From Lamellibrachia satsuma (taxonomy: Eukaryota; Annelida; Polychaeta; Sabellida; Siboglinidae): a stretch of 64,000 nucleotides of DNA. A program made the position numbers and the translations under genes. The stretch spans positions 4,746,001 through 4,810,000 of the forward strand of contig BSQZ01000033.1 of the NCBI GenBank assembly GCA_033239005.1, in the 5' to 3' direction. The notes under the pieces are model-generated. The model was not told the DNA's origin and made no database searches. It was given only the letters and a program-made list of their open reading frames with translations. Below are positions 47,524-57,700 of the stretch, one piece after another. How positions within the stretch are numbered: the first letter of the stretch is position 1; the number at the start of each line of letters is the position of its first letter.

Positions 47524-48640
47524 GGCGAGTGATAAATCGCTCGCCTAAATATGCTAAATTAATTTAGGCGTGCAACTTGTTAGTTGTTTTTTTTTGCCAT
47601 GTGGTGGCGCCACCATTCCCCATTTGGATTCTGCTGTTACGTTACCATAACATTTTTACTGGTACTTGGTGGCGCTATAACATTTGTACAATGAAATAAA
47701 TTTTTACTTTAATAAACCCCATACACTGCAATTGGTGAAAAAGTTTTGAATTGCAACATGTCATTGATCACCGTAGGCGTGGCCTTAGCAAGGCCATTGA
47801 CAGTGTGCCATGCCTGTGCCTTGGCAGTAAACTGCCACTAGCCACTGCCACAGCACTGGCTTTTTGTTTGACTTTGATCAGGCGGTTTGAAAATTGCAAT
47901 TGAGATTCACAAATACGCTTTGTATAAGAATAACATATATAGTCAGAAATGCAGCTTAGTAGGCAACACAATTGCATCTTCCATTGCATCGTAATGCCAA
48001 ACGCTCAACTCAAACTCGGTGCGCAAAAATATGAATTTGGCATCCGCACATGAAACGGTGAATCAATGTTACATGGCACCGGAAATGTGCTTCATGAATT
48101 TATGTGTTCAGAGCGGTTGAAAGACGAAGTGGAACAATTATTAAAATTGTCGTTTTTCAAGTTTAATAAACTTTTACACTCCGTGTCAACTCATATGCGT
48201 TTTCAGCAGCTCAGATCCAGGTTATTATTTTCGATTTCCATAGCAGTGTAGCCGGTCAATCAGATCGTAGCGAACTATTGTCGTTCCCTTATCTATTCCA
48301 TAACTATACATATATTTTATTCAGTTTGACATACAACAGTATGTGACATTTAAACATAATACACATTGACGCTAGTTCATTCATTTCATAACTTTTTATA
48401 AACCATGTGGCCAGCACATCATGGCTCTGATGGTGTTCTTGCAATCTCGGTGCAGCGGGCTGTGATCGCCACCCACGGTGACGGATGATACGTGAACTCT
48501 GAATATTGGACCCCAAACACTGCGTTATAAAGATGGTAGACTATCCTAGTGAATCTAATACTCAATGAACTCCTTGCAGAGATGAACACTTGCAGACTGC
48601 GAGTGATTTTAGCAATTGACGCGAGTGATAAATCGCTCCC
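47524..48640 (-). mobile_element. Interspersed repeat family A, copy 3 (longest)
   Basis: One end is the near-palindrome GGCGAGTGATAAATCGCTCG (47524 on); the other carries GCGAGTGATAAATCGCTCCC (48621-48640). Between them the reverse complement matches copy 1 (1700-2240) and, in its last part, copy 2 (14500-14955). No intact protein is visible; a 61-codon frame at 48066-48251 contains ERLKDEVEQLLKLSFFKFNK, which might be transposase debris. Probably a DNA transposon or its non-autonomous derivative. Confidence 0.65.
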
Positions 48641-48732
48641 TAGATTACTAATTTGCGCGAGCGACAGGGAGCGAGAGCTCGCCTCAAACGTGAAGGACTG
48701 GATATTCCACTAGGTCATGTGTCGTCACTGAC

Positions 48733-48831
48733 CTTGGCCTTGCAGTTGACGTTAGCACCCCGCTCCAGCAGCAAGGAGACCATGTCTGTGTGTCCCTCTT
48801 GGGACGCCAGGTGGATGGGTGTGAAACCATT
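48733..48831 (-). CDS. ANK: Ankyrin exon 11 (repeat 20)
   Basis: 99 bp, phase 0 to 0. It reads [18 protein letters not shown] and ends NCKAK, matching repeat 20 ([18 protein letters not shown]). Acceptor TGTTGTCAG, donor GTCAGT. The downstream intron holds a copy of interspersed repeat family A. Confidence 0.97.
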
Positions 48832-49213
48832 CTGACAACAACAAACAAAACACAACTTTAGTAGGTGTACACTGGAATAGTACACAATATAAGTATGTGT
48901 ACACAAGTTCAATACACAACATAAGTATGTGTATACAAGTACAATACACTAGAAATGTTTCACTACATTAAAACTACAGACCAGGTAGAGGTCTTGTTAT
49001 CATGATGCTAAAAGGAGTAAAATGGTTGATGAAAAACCATTAAAACTTCCTATAATAATCAAAACTAATATTTTAATTAGAATGAAGTGGCAGTAAAGTT
49101 ATTTCTTTCAATGACTAAAAAAATCCCTGAAAATGGAAAAATAAATGGATAATAAAAAACTACTGGGGTGTTTTGTTGTTCTCTTGTACTGGTTATTGGA
49201 GTAAATGACCTAC
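48832..49213. other. Intron 10, nothing notable
   Basis: Short tandem AGTATGTGTACACAAGTTCA-like duplication at 48890-48945; otherwise plain. Confidence 0.5.
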
Positions 49214-49312
49214 CCGTGACTCAGCATCCGGCTTGGCGCCGTACTCAAGCAGGGTGGTTGCAATGTCCATCTGGTTCTTCTTGGCCGCAATGTGTAGCGG
49301 TGTGTAACCATT
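49214..49312 (-). CDS. ANK: Ankyrin exon 10 (repeat 19)
   Basis: 99 bp, phase 0 to 0. It reads [18 protein letters not shown] and ends DAESR, nearly identical to repeat 19 ([18 protein letters not shown]). Acceptor CTGCACAG, donor GTAGGT. A 36-bp array occupies most of the intron upstream of it. Confidence 0.97.
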
Positions 49313-49502
49313 CTGTGCAGTTAACAACAGTATCGTTGAGAAGTATATTACATCAGTCAGAAGACATTGGGAGCAACGCGTTACATTTCTACTACTGTTG
49401 TCATATAATTAGAAATATGTGCAGGTGTAATTGGAGAATCAAGACACTGACTGCTGGGCACATTCTGAAGGCAAAACACAAAGTAATTTTATGTGTCATA
49501 TT

Positions 49503-50448
49503 TAAGAAAAGAGATGACTGAGTAGACTGGCCACGTGGAAAGAATAGAGATGACTGAGTAGACTGGACACGTGGAAAGAATAGAGATGACTAAGTAGACT
49601 GGCCACGTGGAAAGAATAGAGATGACTGAGTAGACTGGACACGTGGAAAGAATAGAGATGACTGAGTAGACTGGACACGTGGAAAGAATAGAGATGACTG
49701 AGTAGACTGGACACGTGGAAAGAATAGAGACGACTGAGTAGACTGGACACGTGGAAAGAATAGAGATGACTGAGCAGACTGGACACGTGGAAAGAATAGA
49801 GACGACTGAGTAGACTGGCCACGTGGAAATAATAGAGACGACTGAGTAGACTGGACACGTGGAAAGAATAGAGACGACTGAGTAGACTGGACACGTGGAA
49901 AGAATAGAGACGACTGAGTGGACTGGACACGTGGAAAGAATAGAGACGACTGAGTAGACTGGACACGTGGAAAGAATAGAGACGACTGAGTAGACTGGCC
50001 ACGTGGAAAGAATAGAGACGACTGTGTGGACTGGCCACGTGGAAAGAATAGAGACGACTGAGTGGACTGGACACGTGGAAAGAATAGAGACGACTGAGTG
50101 GACTGGACACGTGGAAAGAATAGAGACGACTGAGTGGACTGGACACGTGGAAAAAATAGAGACGACTGAGTGGACTGGACACGTGGAAAGAATAGAGATG
50201 ACTGAGTAGACTGGACACGTGGAAAGAATAGAGACGACTGAGTAGACTGGACACGTGGAAAGAATAGAGATGACTGAGTAGACTGGCCACGTGGAAAGAA
50301 TAGAGATGACTGAGTAGACTGGACACGTGGAAAGAATAGAGATGACTGAGTGGACTGGACACGTGGAAAGAATAGAGATGACTGAGTAGACTGGACACGT
50401 GGAAAGAATAGAGATGACTGAGTAGACTGGACACGTGGAAAGAATGGA
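49503..50448. repeat. Minisatellite, 36-bp unit, about 26 copies, LINE-derived
   Basis: Unit AGAATAGAGATGACTGAGTA plus GACTGGACACGTGGAA. In the plus-strand frame it reads WTGHVERIETTE, and the last unit runs into GHVERMEGTVDEE, the GHV.RM signature seen near the C-terminus of many non-LTR reverse transcriptases. The array therefore probably arose inside a retrotransposon fragment. Long open frames on the minus strand (12-residue period) are artefacts of the unit length. Confidence 0.93.
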
Positions 50449-50580
50449 AGGAACAGTTGATGAAGAGATACAATCAGTGTGGAGGACAGGAGCACAGGAA
50501 GACTGGGACTGAGATGGGAGGACTGCATGAAGAGGGACATTGCAGAATTGGAAGAGGAGTGAATAACGAGGGATGGGGGT
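50430..50580 (+). pseudogene. Fragment of a non-LTR retrotransposon C-terminus
   Basis: The plus strand continues from GHVERME into EEIQSVWRTGAQEDWD, and one frame over reads RLGLRWEDCMKRDIAELEEE, the (R/K)LRW.DC.K.D motif of LINE reverse-transcriptase tails. Stops and a frame change show that it is dead. It lies antisense to the ankyrin gene. Confidence 0.55.
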
Positions 50581-50778
50581 AATGAGACAACAATGAAATG
50601 TGATCTGTGATGGAAGGGTAAGGAAACAATGTGAGGGCCAGTATTCGTACCTCACCCCGTACATGAGGGACATAGAGGAGAGCAATAAACATTACAGCAG
50701 GGTGTTACTGAGTGAGTGGGTGTGACCAAGTGGTACAGGAACCAGTTTTAGAAATATAGTTGTTAGTGCACCGCTCAC

Positions 50779-50976
50779 CTTGGCGGTGCAATGTGGTGAT
50801 GCGCCATTCTCGAGCAGCAGCAAAGCCACATTAACGTGATTGTAGTGGGTGGCCACATGCAGCGGGGTCAGCCCGTTCTTGCCCTGCACATTCGGGTCAG
50901 CCTCTCTCTGGAGCAGCAGACGGGCCACTCGGATGTTGCCGTACTTGGAAGCAATGTGCAGTGGACTGAACCCTTT
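50779..50976 (-). CDS. ANK: Ankyrin exon 9 (repeats 17-18)
   Basis: 198 bp, phase 0 to 0. It begins [18 protein letters not shown], then [18 protein letters not shown], ending HCTAK. It matches repeats 17-18 (KGFTPLHVAAKYG and [14 protein letters not shown]). Acceptor TCTTACAG, donor GTGAGC. Confidence 0.97.
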
Positions 50977-51314
50977 CTGTAAGACACACAGTGTGGCACT
51001 GTCAGTGGACTCCCAACAACAGTAGGTGTCATGTAGGGAAATGTTGCACTTTAAGACTAATTATACTCCGAAATGGACATGGAAATCTTACAATATCTAT
51101 ATTCAGTACAGTTTTCTTATAACTCCAAAAAAAAACAACACAAGAAAATTGTAATTAACAACTATATATTGATTTCAAATAACAAACATAAAATTATATT
51201 ATTTAAAGATGCTGTAGTGAATATAATTGTATACTAAATTCATTAACACACTTTTCAATACATAGTAACCCAGCAATTGCCACTTTCCCCCATAGATGAG
51301 ACACATGTCCGTAC
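50977..51314. other. Intron 8, nothing recognisable
   Basis: Short AT-rich intron. Confidence 0.5.
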
Positions 51315-51512
51315 CTTGGTGGTGTTGTTGAGGGGCGCTCCGTGTTCGAGGAGCACGGAGGCAACCTCCTCATGACCCTCTTTGGCTGCAATGTGCAGGG
51401 GGGTGTACAGGTCTTTGGTGGTGGCCTCGGGGGATGCCCCGTGCTGCAGTAGTAGCTGCACGTTGTCCACATTGCCGAGGCGTGATGCAATGTGTAGGGG
51501 AGTCTGTTGCTC
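51315..51512 (-). CDS. ANK: Ankyrin exon 8 (repeats 15-16)
   Basis: 198 bp, phase 0 to 0. It begins [18 protein letters not shown], then [18 protein letters not shown], ending NNTTK. It matches repeats 15-16 ([18 protein letters not shown]). Acceptor TCTTACAG, donor GTACGG. A truncated non-LTR retrotransposon lies in the intron before it. Confidence 0.97.
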
Positions 51513-51779
51513 CTGTAAGACACAACACTGCTTCAGGGCAACGGTCAGACCTACACACAGAACCCTGTGGGGCGGTGGATGTAATGCACAATTTTCTTTT
51601 ATTCAATCTCATGATTGCAAAAAAAAAAAATTAATATTAGTAGTATATGTTATTTTGTCGTCACACTAATTCAAATTATACAATGTCTAGCACATGGTGT
51701 CACCATTGACCAAAGGACTGTAACCAAAGGACCTACGTCAAGACAAATAAGTTTTCTTTGCTTAATTTAATGTTTTACA

Positions 51780-52770
51780 TATATATATATAGTGAACGTA
51801 CAGTGTTAGACGAAGGTGAGGAATCTGAGTGGTTCAAGGTCAAAACTGGAGTTAAACAAGGAGATGTAATGTCTGGATTTATCTTCTTGATAGTAGTGGA
51901 CTGGATAATGAGAAACACAACAGCGGGAAACAAAACAGGAATAAGATGGAACTTCACGTCAAAACTAGAGGACCTGGACTTTGCCGACGACATAGCACTC
52001 ATGTCATCATGCTACACACACATGCAAGCAAAGACAAGACAACTGAATCAATTTGCAGCAAGGACAGGACTAAGAATAAATAAAAAGAAAATTCAAATAT
52101 TGAGGATAAACAGCAAGTGCGAAAACAGAATACTAATCGATGATCAAGAGCTAAAGGAAGTGGACAAGTATAACTACCTTGGTGCGAAAGTTAGTAAGCA
52201 AGGAGGAGGCGGCGATGACATTGTTAACAGAATTCGTAAAGCTAGAGTATCCTTCATGAAACTAAAGCAGATATGGAGTTCAAATATATACACATTGAGA
52301 TCGAAATTGAGGCTTTTTAACACACTTGTTAAACCAGTGTTGTTGTATGGAAGTGAAACATGGAAAATTAACGAAGGAGACAACAGAAAGTTAGATACAT
52401 TTTTTTTCAAGTGCTTAAGACGAATCCTACAAATTCGATGGCCATACGTTGTATCAAATCAAGATATTCTGGCAAAAACAAAATTGAAAACAATCAGCAC
52501 TGAGGTCAAGTTAAAAAGATGGAAGTGGGTAGGACATATCCAATGAATGGAGAAAAACAGCAACTGTGAGACTGCACTGACCTGGACGCCTGAAGGTAAA
52601 AGAAAGGTTGGGCGACCAAAGACAACGTAGCGATCAACTATTGAAAATGAAAGACGTATACTGGGGTGGAATAGCTGGAACGAAGCCAGACGTGTAGCAG
52701 CTGACAGAACAAAATGGAGGAGATTCACTTCGGCCTTATGGGCCACTGGGCCCGAAGAGGATAGGTAGGT
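51780..52770 (+). pseudogene. 5'-truncated non-LTR retrotransposon (reverse transcriptase C-terminal half)
   Basis: The open frame 51758-52546 contains the RT landmarks VKTGVKQGDVMSGFIF, LEDLDFADDIALMS (the FADD catalytic motif), YNYLGAKVSKQGG, KPVLLYGSETW and KLKRWKWVGHIQ. Translation then resumes after a stop with TWTPEGKRKVGRPKTT and a tail ending FTSALWATGPEEDR. The endonuclease and N-terminal RT are missing, so this is a classic 5'-truncated LINE copy. The 3' end runs into ATAGGTAGGTAG and then (TA)n. It is antisense to the host gene; I cannot fix the clade. Confidence 0.93.
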
Positions 52771-52977
52771 AGTAGACATATATATATATATACATAAATT
52801 AAGTTGAATAATATTACATTACTTAGAACTCTTGAAGCATATGTGCACAACCAGCAATTAAAGCAGAATGCTTGATCACTATGACATAAATTAAACACAA
52901 AAGACTTAACATCCCTTGACAGACTTAAGACCTCTTGAGTGACTTACCCTGGCCTTAGCTCAAGTCATGAGACTTAC

Positions 52978-53175
52978 CCTGGCCTTAGCGTCAACGAAGG
53001 CGCCATTGCGTATGAGGATACGAATGATGTCAGTTTGGTTGGCTCTGGCCGCCAAGTGGAGTGCTGTCTCTCCACGTACGGTTGTCACATCGGGGTTGGC
53101 GCCGTGTTGGATCAGGAAGATGACAATGTTCATGTGTCCCATGAAGGATGCCACATGCAGGGGGCTCAGACCAGA
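52978..53175 (-). CDS. ANK: Ankyrin exon 7 (repeats 13-14)
   Basis: 198 bp, phase 0 to 0, two fused repeats. The first begins [18 protein letters not shown], the second [18 protein letters not shown], ending DAKAR. Vertebrate repeats 13-14 read SGLTPIHVAAFMGH and RGETALHMAARAG. Both borders are repeated: the acceptor plus 53 exon bases seed a 71-bp array upstream, and the donor region is duplicated 30 bp downstream. Confidence 0.97.
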
Positions 53176-53765
53176 CTGGCAACAGACACATACACAATGT
53201 TCATATGTCCCATGAAGGATGTCACATACAGGGGACTCAGACCAGACTGGCAACAGACACATACACAATGTTGATATGTCCCATGTAGGATGTCACATAC
53301 AGGGGGCTCAGACCAGACTGGCAACAGACACATACACAATGTTCATATGTCCCATGAAGGATGACGCATGCAGGGACACAAATCAAACTGGCAACAGACA
53401 CATATACAATGTTCACGTCCCGTGAAAGATGCCGCATAGAGAGGATTCAGACCAAACTGGCAACACACACCCACAATGGTCATGTGTCCCATGAAGGATG
53501 TCACATACAGGGGACTCAGACCAAACTGGCAACAGACACACCCACAATGGTCATGTGTCCCATGAAGGATGTCACATACAGGGGACTCAGACCAGACTGG
53601 CAACATACACACACACAATGGCCATGTGTCCCATAAAGGGTGTCACATACAAGGGACTCAGACCAGACTGGCAACAGACACACACACAATGTTCATGTGT
53701 CCCATAAAGGATGTCACATACAAGGGACTCAGACCAGACTGGCAAAAGGCACATACACAATGTTC
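53123..53765. repeat. Minisatellite, 71-bp unit, about 9 copies, carrying the exon 7 acceptor and 53 exon bases
   Basis: Each unit has 53 nt that are the 5' end of exon 7 and 18 nt of intron holding the acceptor (TCTGTTGCCAG in gene sense). The first copy is the real exon border (53175). Copies are spaced at 71 bp (53171, 53242, 53313) and diverge gradually away from the exon. In gene sense GTATGTGTCTG precedes each acceptor, so donor-like and acceptor strings sit 18 nt apart. Confidence 0.96.
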
Positions 53766-54170
53766 AAGTGGACCAAATATTTTTTATCTACATGTTGCCT
53801 GCCCTTATCATGTATCGGTCAATTTTATTTTAAATTGATATTGATACTGAGGCATCTACACAATCAAAAGGTAATTTGTCCCAAAAGAAAGAGATCAGAA
53901 AACATTTCTTTTTAGCTGAAAGATCCTCCCTTGGACTGAGCGACTGTTGTGATTTTAATGTAATGTTATTTTTCATTTCAGTATATTTCTTATTGCATAC
54001 ATAAAAACAAACTATATGTTTTGATATCCCGATTTCTACAAATGGTACCACTATAAACCTTGTGGTGTTTCCTAGGGATCACCCGAGTTTCATTGTAATA
54101 ATTAATAAAATGTATAATTCCTTGTATGTAACTGAACTTATTATTATTAGCAGTAGTAGTAATAGTATAC
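53766..54170. other. Intron 6, plain part
   Basis: AT-rich sequence between the 71-bp array and exon 6. Confidence 0.5.
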
Positions 54171-54269
54171 CTCAGTGGTTGCCTCGATGGAGGCGCCGTA
54201 CTTGAGCAGTAGCTCCACCACCTTGATACGGTTCTTCTTGCATGCAATGTGCAGCGGCGTGAAGCCATT
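54171..54269 (-). CDS. ANK: Ankyrin exon 6 (repeat 12)
   Basis: 99 bp, phase 0 to 0. It reads [18 protein letters not shown] and ends EATTE, nearly identical to repeat 12 of vertebrate ankyrins, one of the best conserved in the family. Acceptor GTTGACAG, donor GTATAC (weaker than its neighbours). Confidence 0.97.
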
Positions 54270-54691
54270 CTGTCAACAAACAACACAGACAATGTCAGCA
54301 ATCTCCTCTCTGTGAGTGCTGGACGGGCTAAACAAGAAACATTTATCTGAAAAACTGTCCAAAAACATACCAAACCTTATTTGCAAACAGTGTGATTTGT
54401 CAACTGAATTAGTAATGTGTAAAATTGCCCATATTTTGATGAGTGAAATACTGAAATGACAAATAAATTATATTGTTACTTTCTGAAGAAAAACATGGAA
54501 CACATTGGAAATCAACAACATAGAATAATTACATTAAAACAACTGTCAATGAAGGTAACTTTAAAAACAACCCATTAAAGTCGCAATAAAACTGTGTCAA
54601 AACATATCAGAGCAATGTATAATGTAAATAAAACTGTACAAAATGTTTAGATGAGGTACATTATCATGACCACTGACCACTGACCACTGAC
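54270..54691. other. Intron 5, nothing recognisable
   Basis: AT-rich; a short CACTGACCACTGACC repeat at 54670-54692 adjoins the exon 5 donor. Confidence 0.5.
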
Positions 54692-54790
54692 CAGTGCTCT
54701 TGCATTCACTTCACACTTCCTGTCCAGTAGAAGTTTGGCCATCTTGACGTTGCCGCAGTGGGCCGACACATGAAGGGGGGTCAAATAATC
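54692..54790 (-). CDS. ANK: Ankyrin exon 5 (repeat 11)
   Basis: 99 bp, phase 0 to 0. It reads [18 protein letters not shown] and ends NARAL, matching repeat 11 (DYLTALHVAAHCGH). The acceptor is GTGTTTTAG and the donor GTCAGT. The first 35 nt of this exon and the 38 nt before it form the unit of the 6-kb minisatellite in the preceding intron, so the real acceptor is the last of about 84 near-identical acceptors. Confidence 0.97.
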
Positions 54791-57700
54791 CTAAAACACA
54801 GTCAAGTCTCATCACAAACAGAGAACAACAGTGGGCCGACACATGAAGGGGGGTCAAATAATCCTAAAACACAGTCAAGTCTCATCACAAACAGAGAACA
54901 ACAGTGGACTGACACATGAAGGGGGGTCAAATAATCCTAAAACACAGTCAAGTCTCATCACAAACAGAGAACAACAGTGGACTGACACATGAAGGGGGGT
55001 CAAATAATCCTAAAACACAGTCAAGTCTCATCACAAACAGAGAACAACAGTGGACTGACACATGAAGGGGGGTCAAATAATCCTAAAACACAGTCAAGTC
55101 TCATCACAAACAGAGAACAACAGTGGACTGATACATGAAGGGGGGTCAAATAATCCTAAAACACAGTCAAGTCTCATCACAAACAGAGAACAACAGTGGA
55201 CCGACACATGAAGGGGGGTCAAATAATCCTAAAACACAGTCAAATCTCATCACAAACAGAGAACAACAGTGGACTGACACATGAAGGGGGTCAAATAATC
55301 CTAAAACACAGTCAAATCTCATCACAAACAGAGAACAACAGTGGACCGACACATGAAGGGGGTCAAATAATCCTAAAACACAGTCAAGTCTCATCACAAA
55401 CAGAGAACAACAGTGGACCGACACATGAAGGGGGTCAAATAATCCTAAAACACAGTCAAGTCTCATCACAAACAGAGAACAACAGTGGACCGACACATGA
55501 AGGGGGTCAAATAATCCTAAAACACAGTCAAATCTCATCACAAACAGAGAACAACAGTGGACCGACACATGAAGGGGGTCAAATAATCCTAAAACACAGT
55601 CAAATCTCATCACAAACAGAGAACAACAGTGGACCGACACATGAAGGGGGTCAAATAATCCTAAAACACAGTCAAGTCTCATCACAAACAGAGAACAACA
55701 GTGGACCGACACATGAAGGGGGTCAAATAATCCTAAAACACAGTCAAATCTCATCACAAACAGAGAACAACAGTGGACCGACACATGAAGGGGGTCAAAT
55801 AATCCTAAAACACAGTCAAATCTCATCACAAACAGAGAACAACAGTGGACCGACACATGAAGGGGGTCAAATAATCCTAAAACACAGTCAAGTCTCATCA
55901 CAAACAGAGAACAACAGTGGACTGATACATGAAGGGGGTCAAATAATCCTAAAACACAGTCAAGTCTCATCACAAACAGAGAACAACAGTGGACTGACAC
56001 ATGAAGGGGGTCAAATAATCCTAAAACACAGTCAAGTCTCATCACAAACAGAGAACAACAGTGGACTGACACATGAAGGGGGTCAAATAATCCTAAAACA
56101 CAGTCAAGTCTCATCACAAACAGAGAACAACAGTGGACCGACACATGAAGGGGGTCAAATAATCCTAAAACACAGTCAAGTCTCATCACAAACAGAGAAC
56201 AACAGTGGACCGACACATGAAGGGGGTCAAATAATCCTAAAACACAGTCAACTCTCATCACAAACAGAGAACAACAGTGGACCGACACATGAAGGGGGGT
56301 CAAATAATCCTAAAACACAGTCAAGTCTCATCACAAACAGAGAACAACAGTGGACCGATACATGAAGGGGGGTCAAATAATCCTAAAACACAGTCAAGTC
56401 TCATCACAAACAGAGAACAACAGTGGACTGACACATGAAGGGGGGTCAAATAATCCTAAAACAGTCAAGTCTCATCACAAACAGAGAACAACAGTGGACC
56501 GACACATGAAGGGGGGGTCAAATAATCCTAAAACACAGTCAAATCTCATCACAAACAGAGAACAACAGTGGACCGACACATGAAGGGGGGTCAAATAATC
56601 CTAAAACACAGTCAAGTCTCATCACAAACAGAGAACAACAGTGGACCGACACATGAAGGGGGGTCAAATAATCCTAAAACACAGTCAAGTCTCATCACAA
56701 ACAGAGAACAACAGTGGACCGACACATGAAGGGGGGTCAAATAATCCTAAAACACAGTCAAGTCTCATCACAAACAGAGAACAACAGTGGACCGACACAT
56801 GAAGGGGGGTCAAATAATCCTAAAACACAGTCAAGTCTCATCACAAACAGAGAACAACAGTGGACCGACACATGAAGGGGGGTCAAATAATCCTAAAACA
56901 CAGTCAAATCTCATCACAAACAGAGAACAACAGTGGACCGACACATGAAGGGGGGTCAAATAATCCTAAAACACAGTCAAATCTCATCACAAACAGAGAA
57001 CAACAGTGGACCGACACATGAAGGGGGGTCAAATAATCCTAAAACACAGTCAAATCTCATCACAAACAGAGAACAACAGTGGACCGACACATGAAGGGGG
57101 GTCAAATAATCCTAAAACACAGTCAAATCTCATCACAAACAGAGAACAACAGTGGACTGACACATGAAGGGGGTCAAATAATCCTAAACACAGTCAAATC
57201 TCATCACAAACAGAGAACAACAGTGGACCGACACATGAAGGGGGTCAAATAATCCTAAAACACAGTCAAATCTCATCACAAACAGAGAACAACAGTGGAC
57301 TGACACATGAAGGGGGTCAAATAATCCTAAAACACAGTCAAATCTCATCACAAACAGAGAACAACAGTGGACTGACACATGAAGGGGGTCAAATAATCCT
57401 AAAACACAGTCAAGTCTCATCACAAACAGAGAACAACAGTGGACCGACACATGAAGGGGGGTCAAATAATCCTAAAACACAGTCAAGTCTCATCACAAAC
57501 AGAGAACAACAGTGGACTGACACATGAAGGGGGGTCAAATAATCCTAAAACACAGTCAAATCTCATCACAAACAGAGAACAACAGTGGACTGACACATGA
57601 AGGGGGGTCAAATAATCCTAAAACACAGTCAAATCTCATCACAAACAGAGAACAACAGTGGACCGACACATGAAGGGGGGTCAAATAATCCTAAAACACA

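Noticed and set aside
49489..50685. A 398-residue minus-strand frame with a 12-residue period
   Set aside because: It is the reverse of the 36-bp LINE-derived minisatellite; three frames are open at once, which reflects the repeat and not coding.
55167..56365. Frames of nearly 400 residues on both strands in the 73-bp array
   Set aside because: They exist only where units are 72 bp long and break wherever the G run changes; both strands are open simultaneously.
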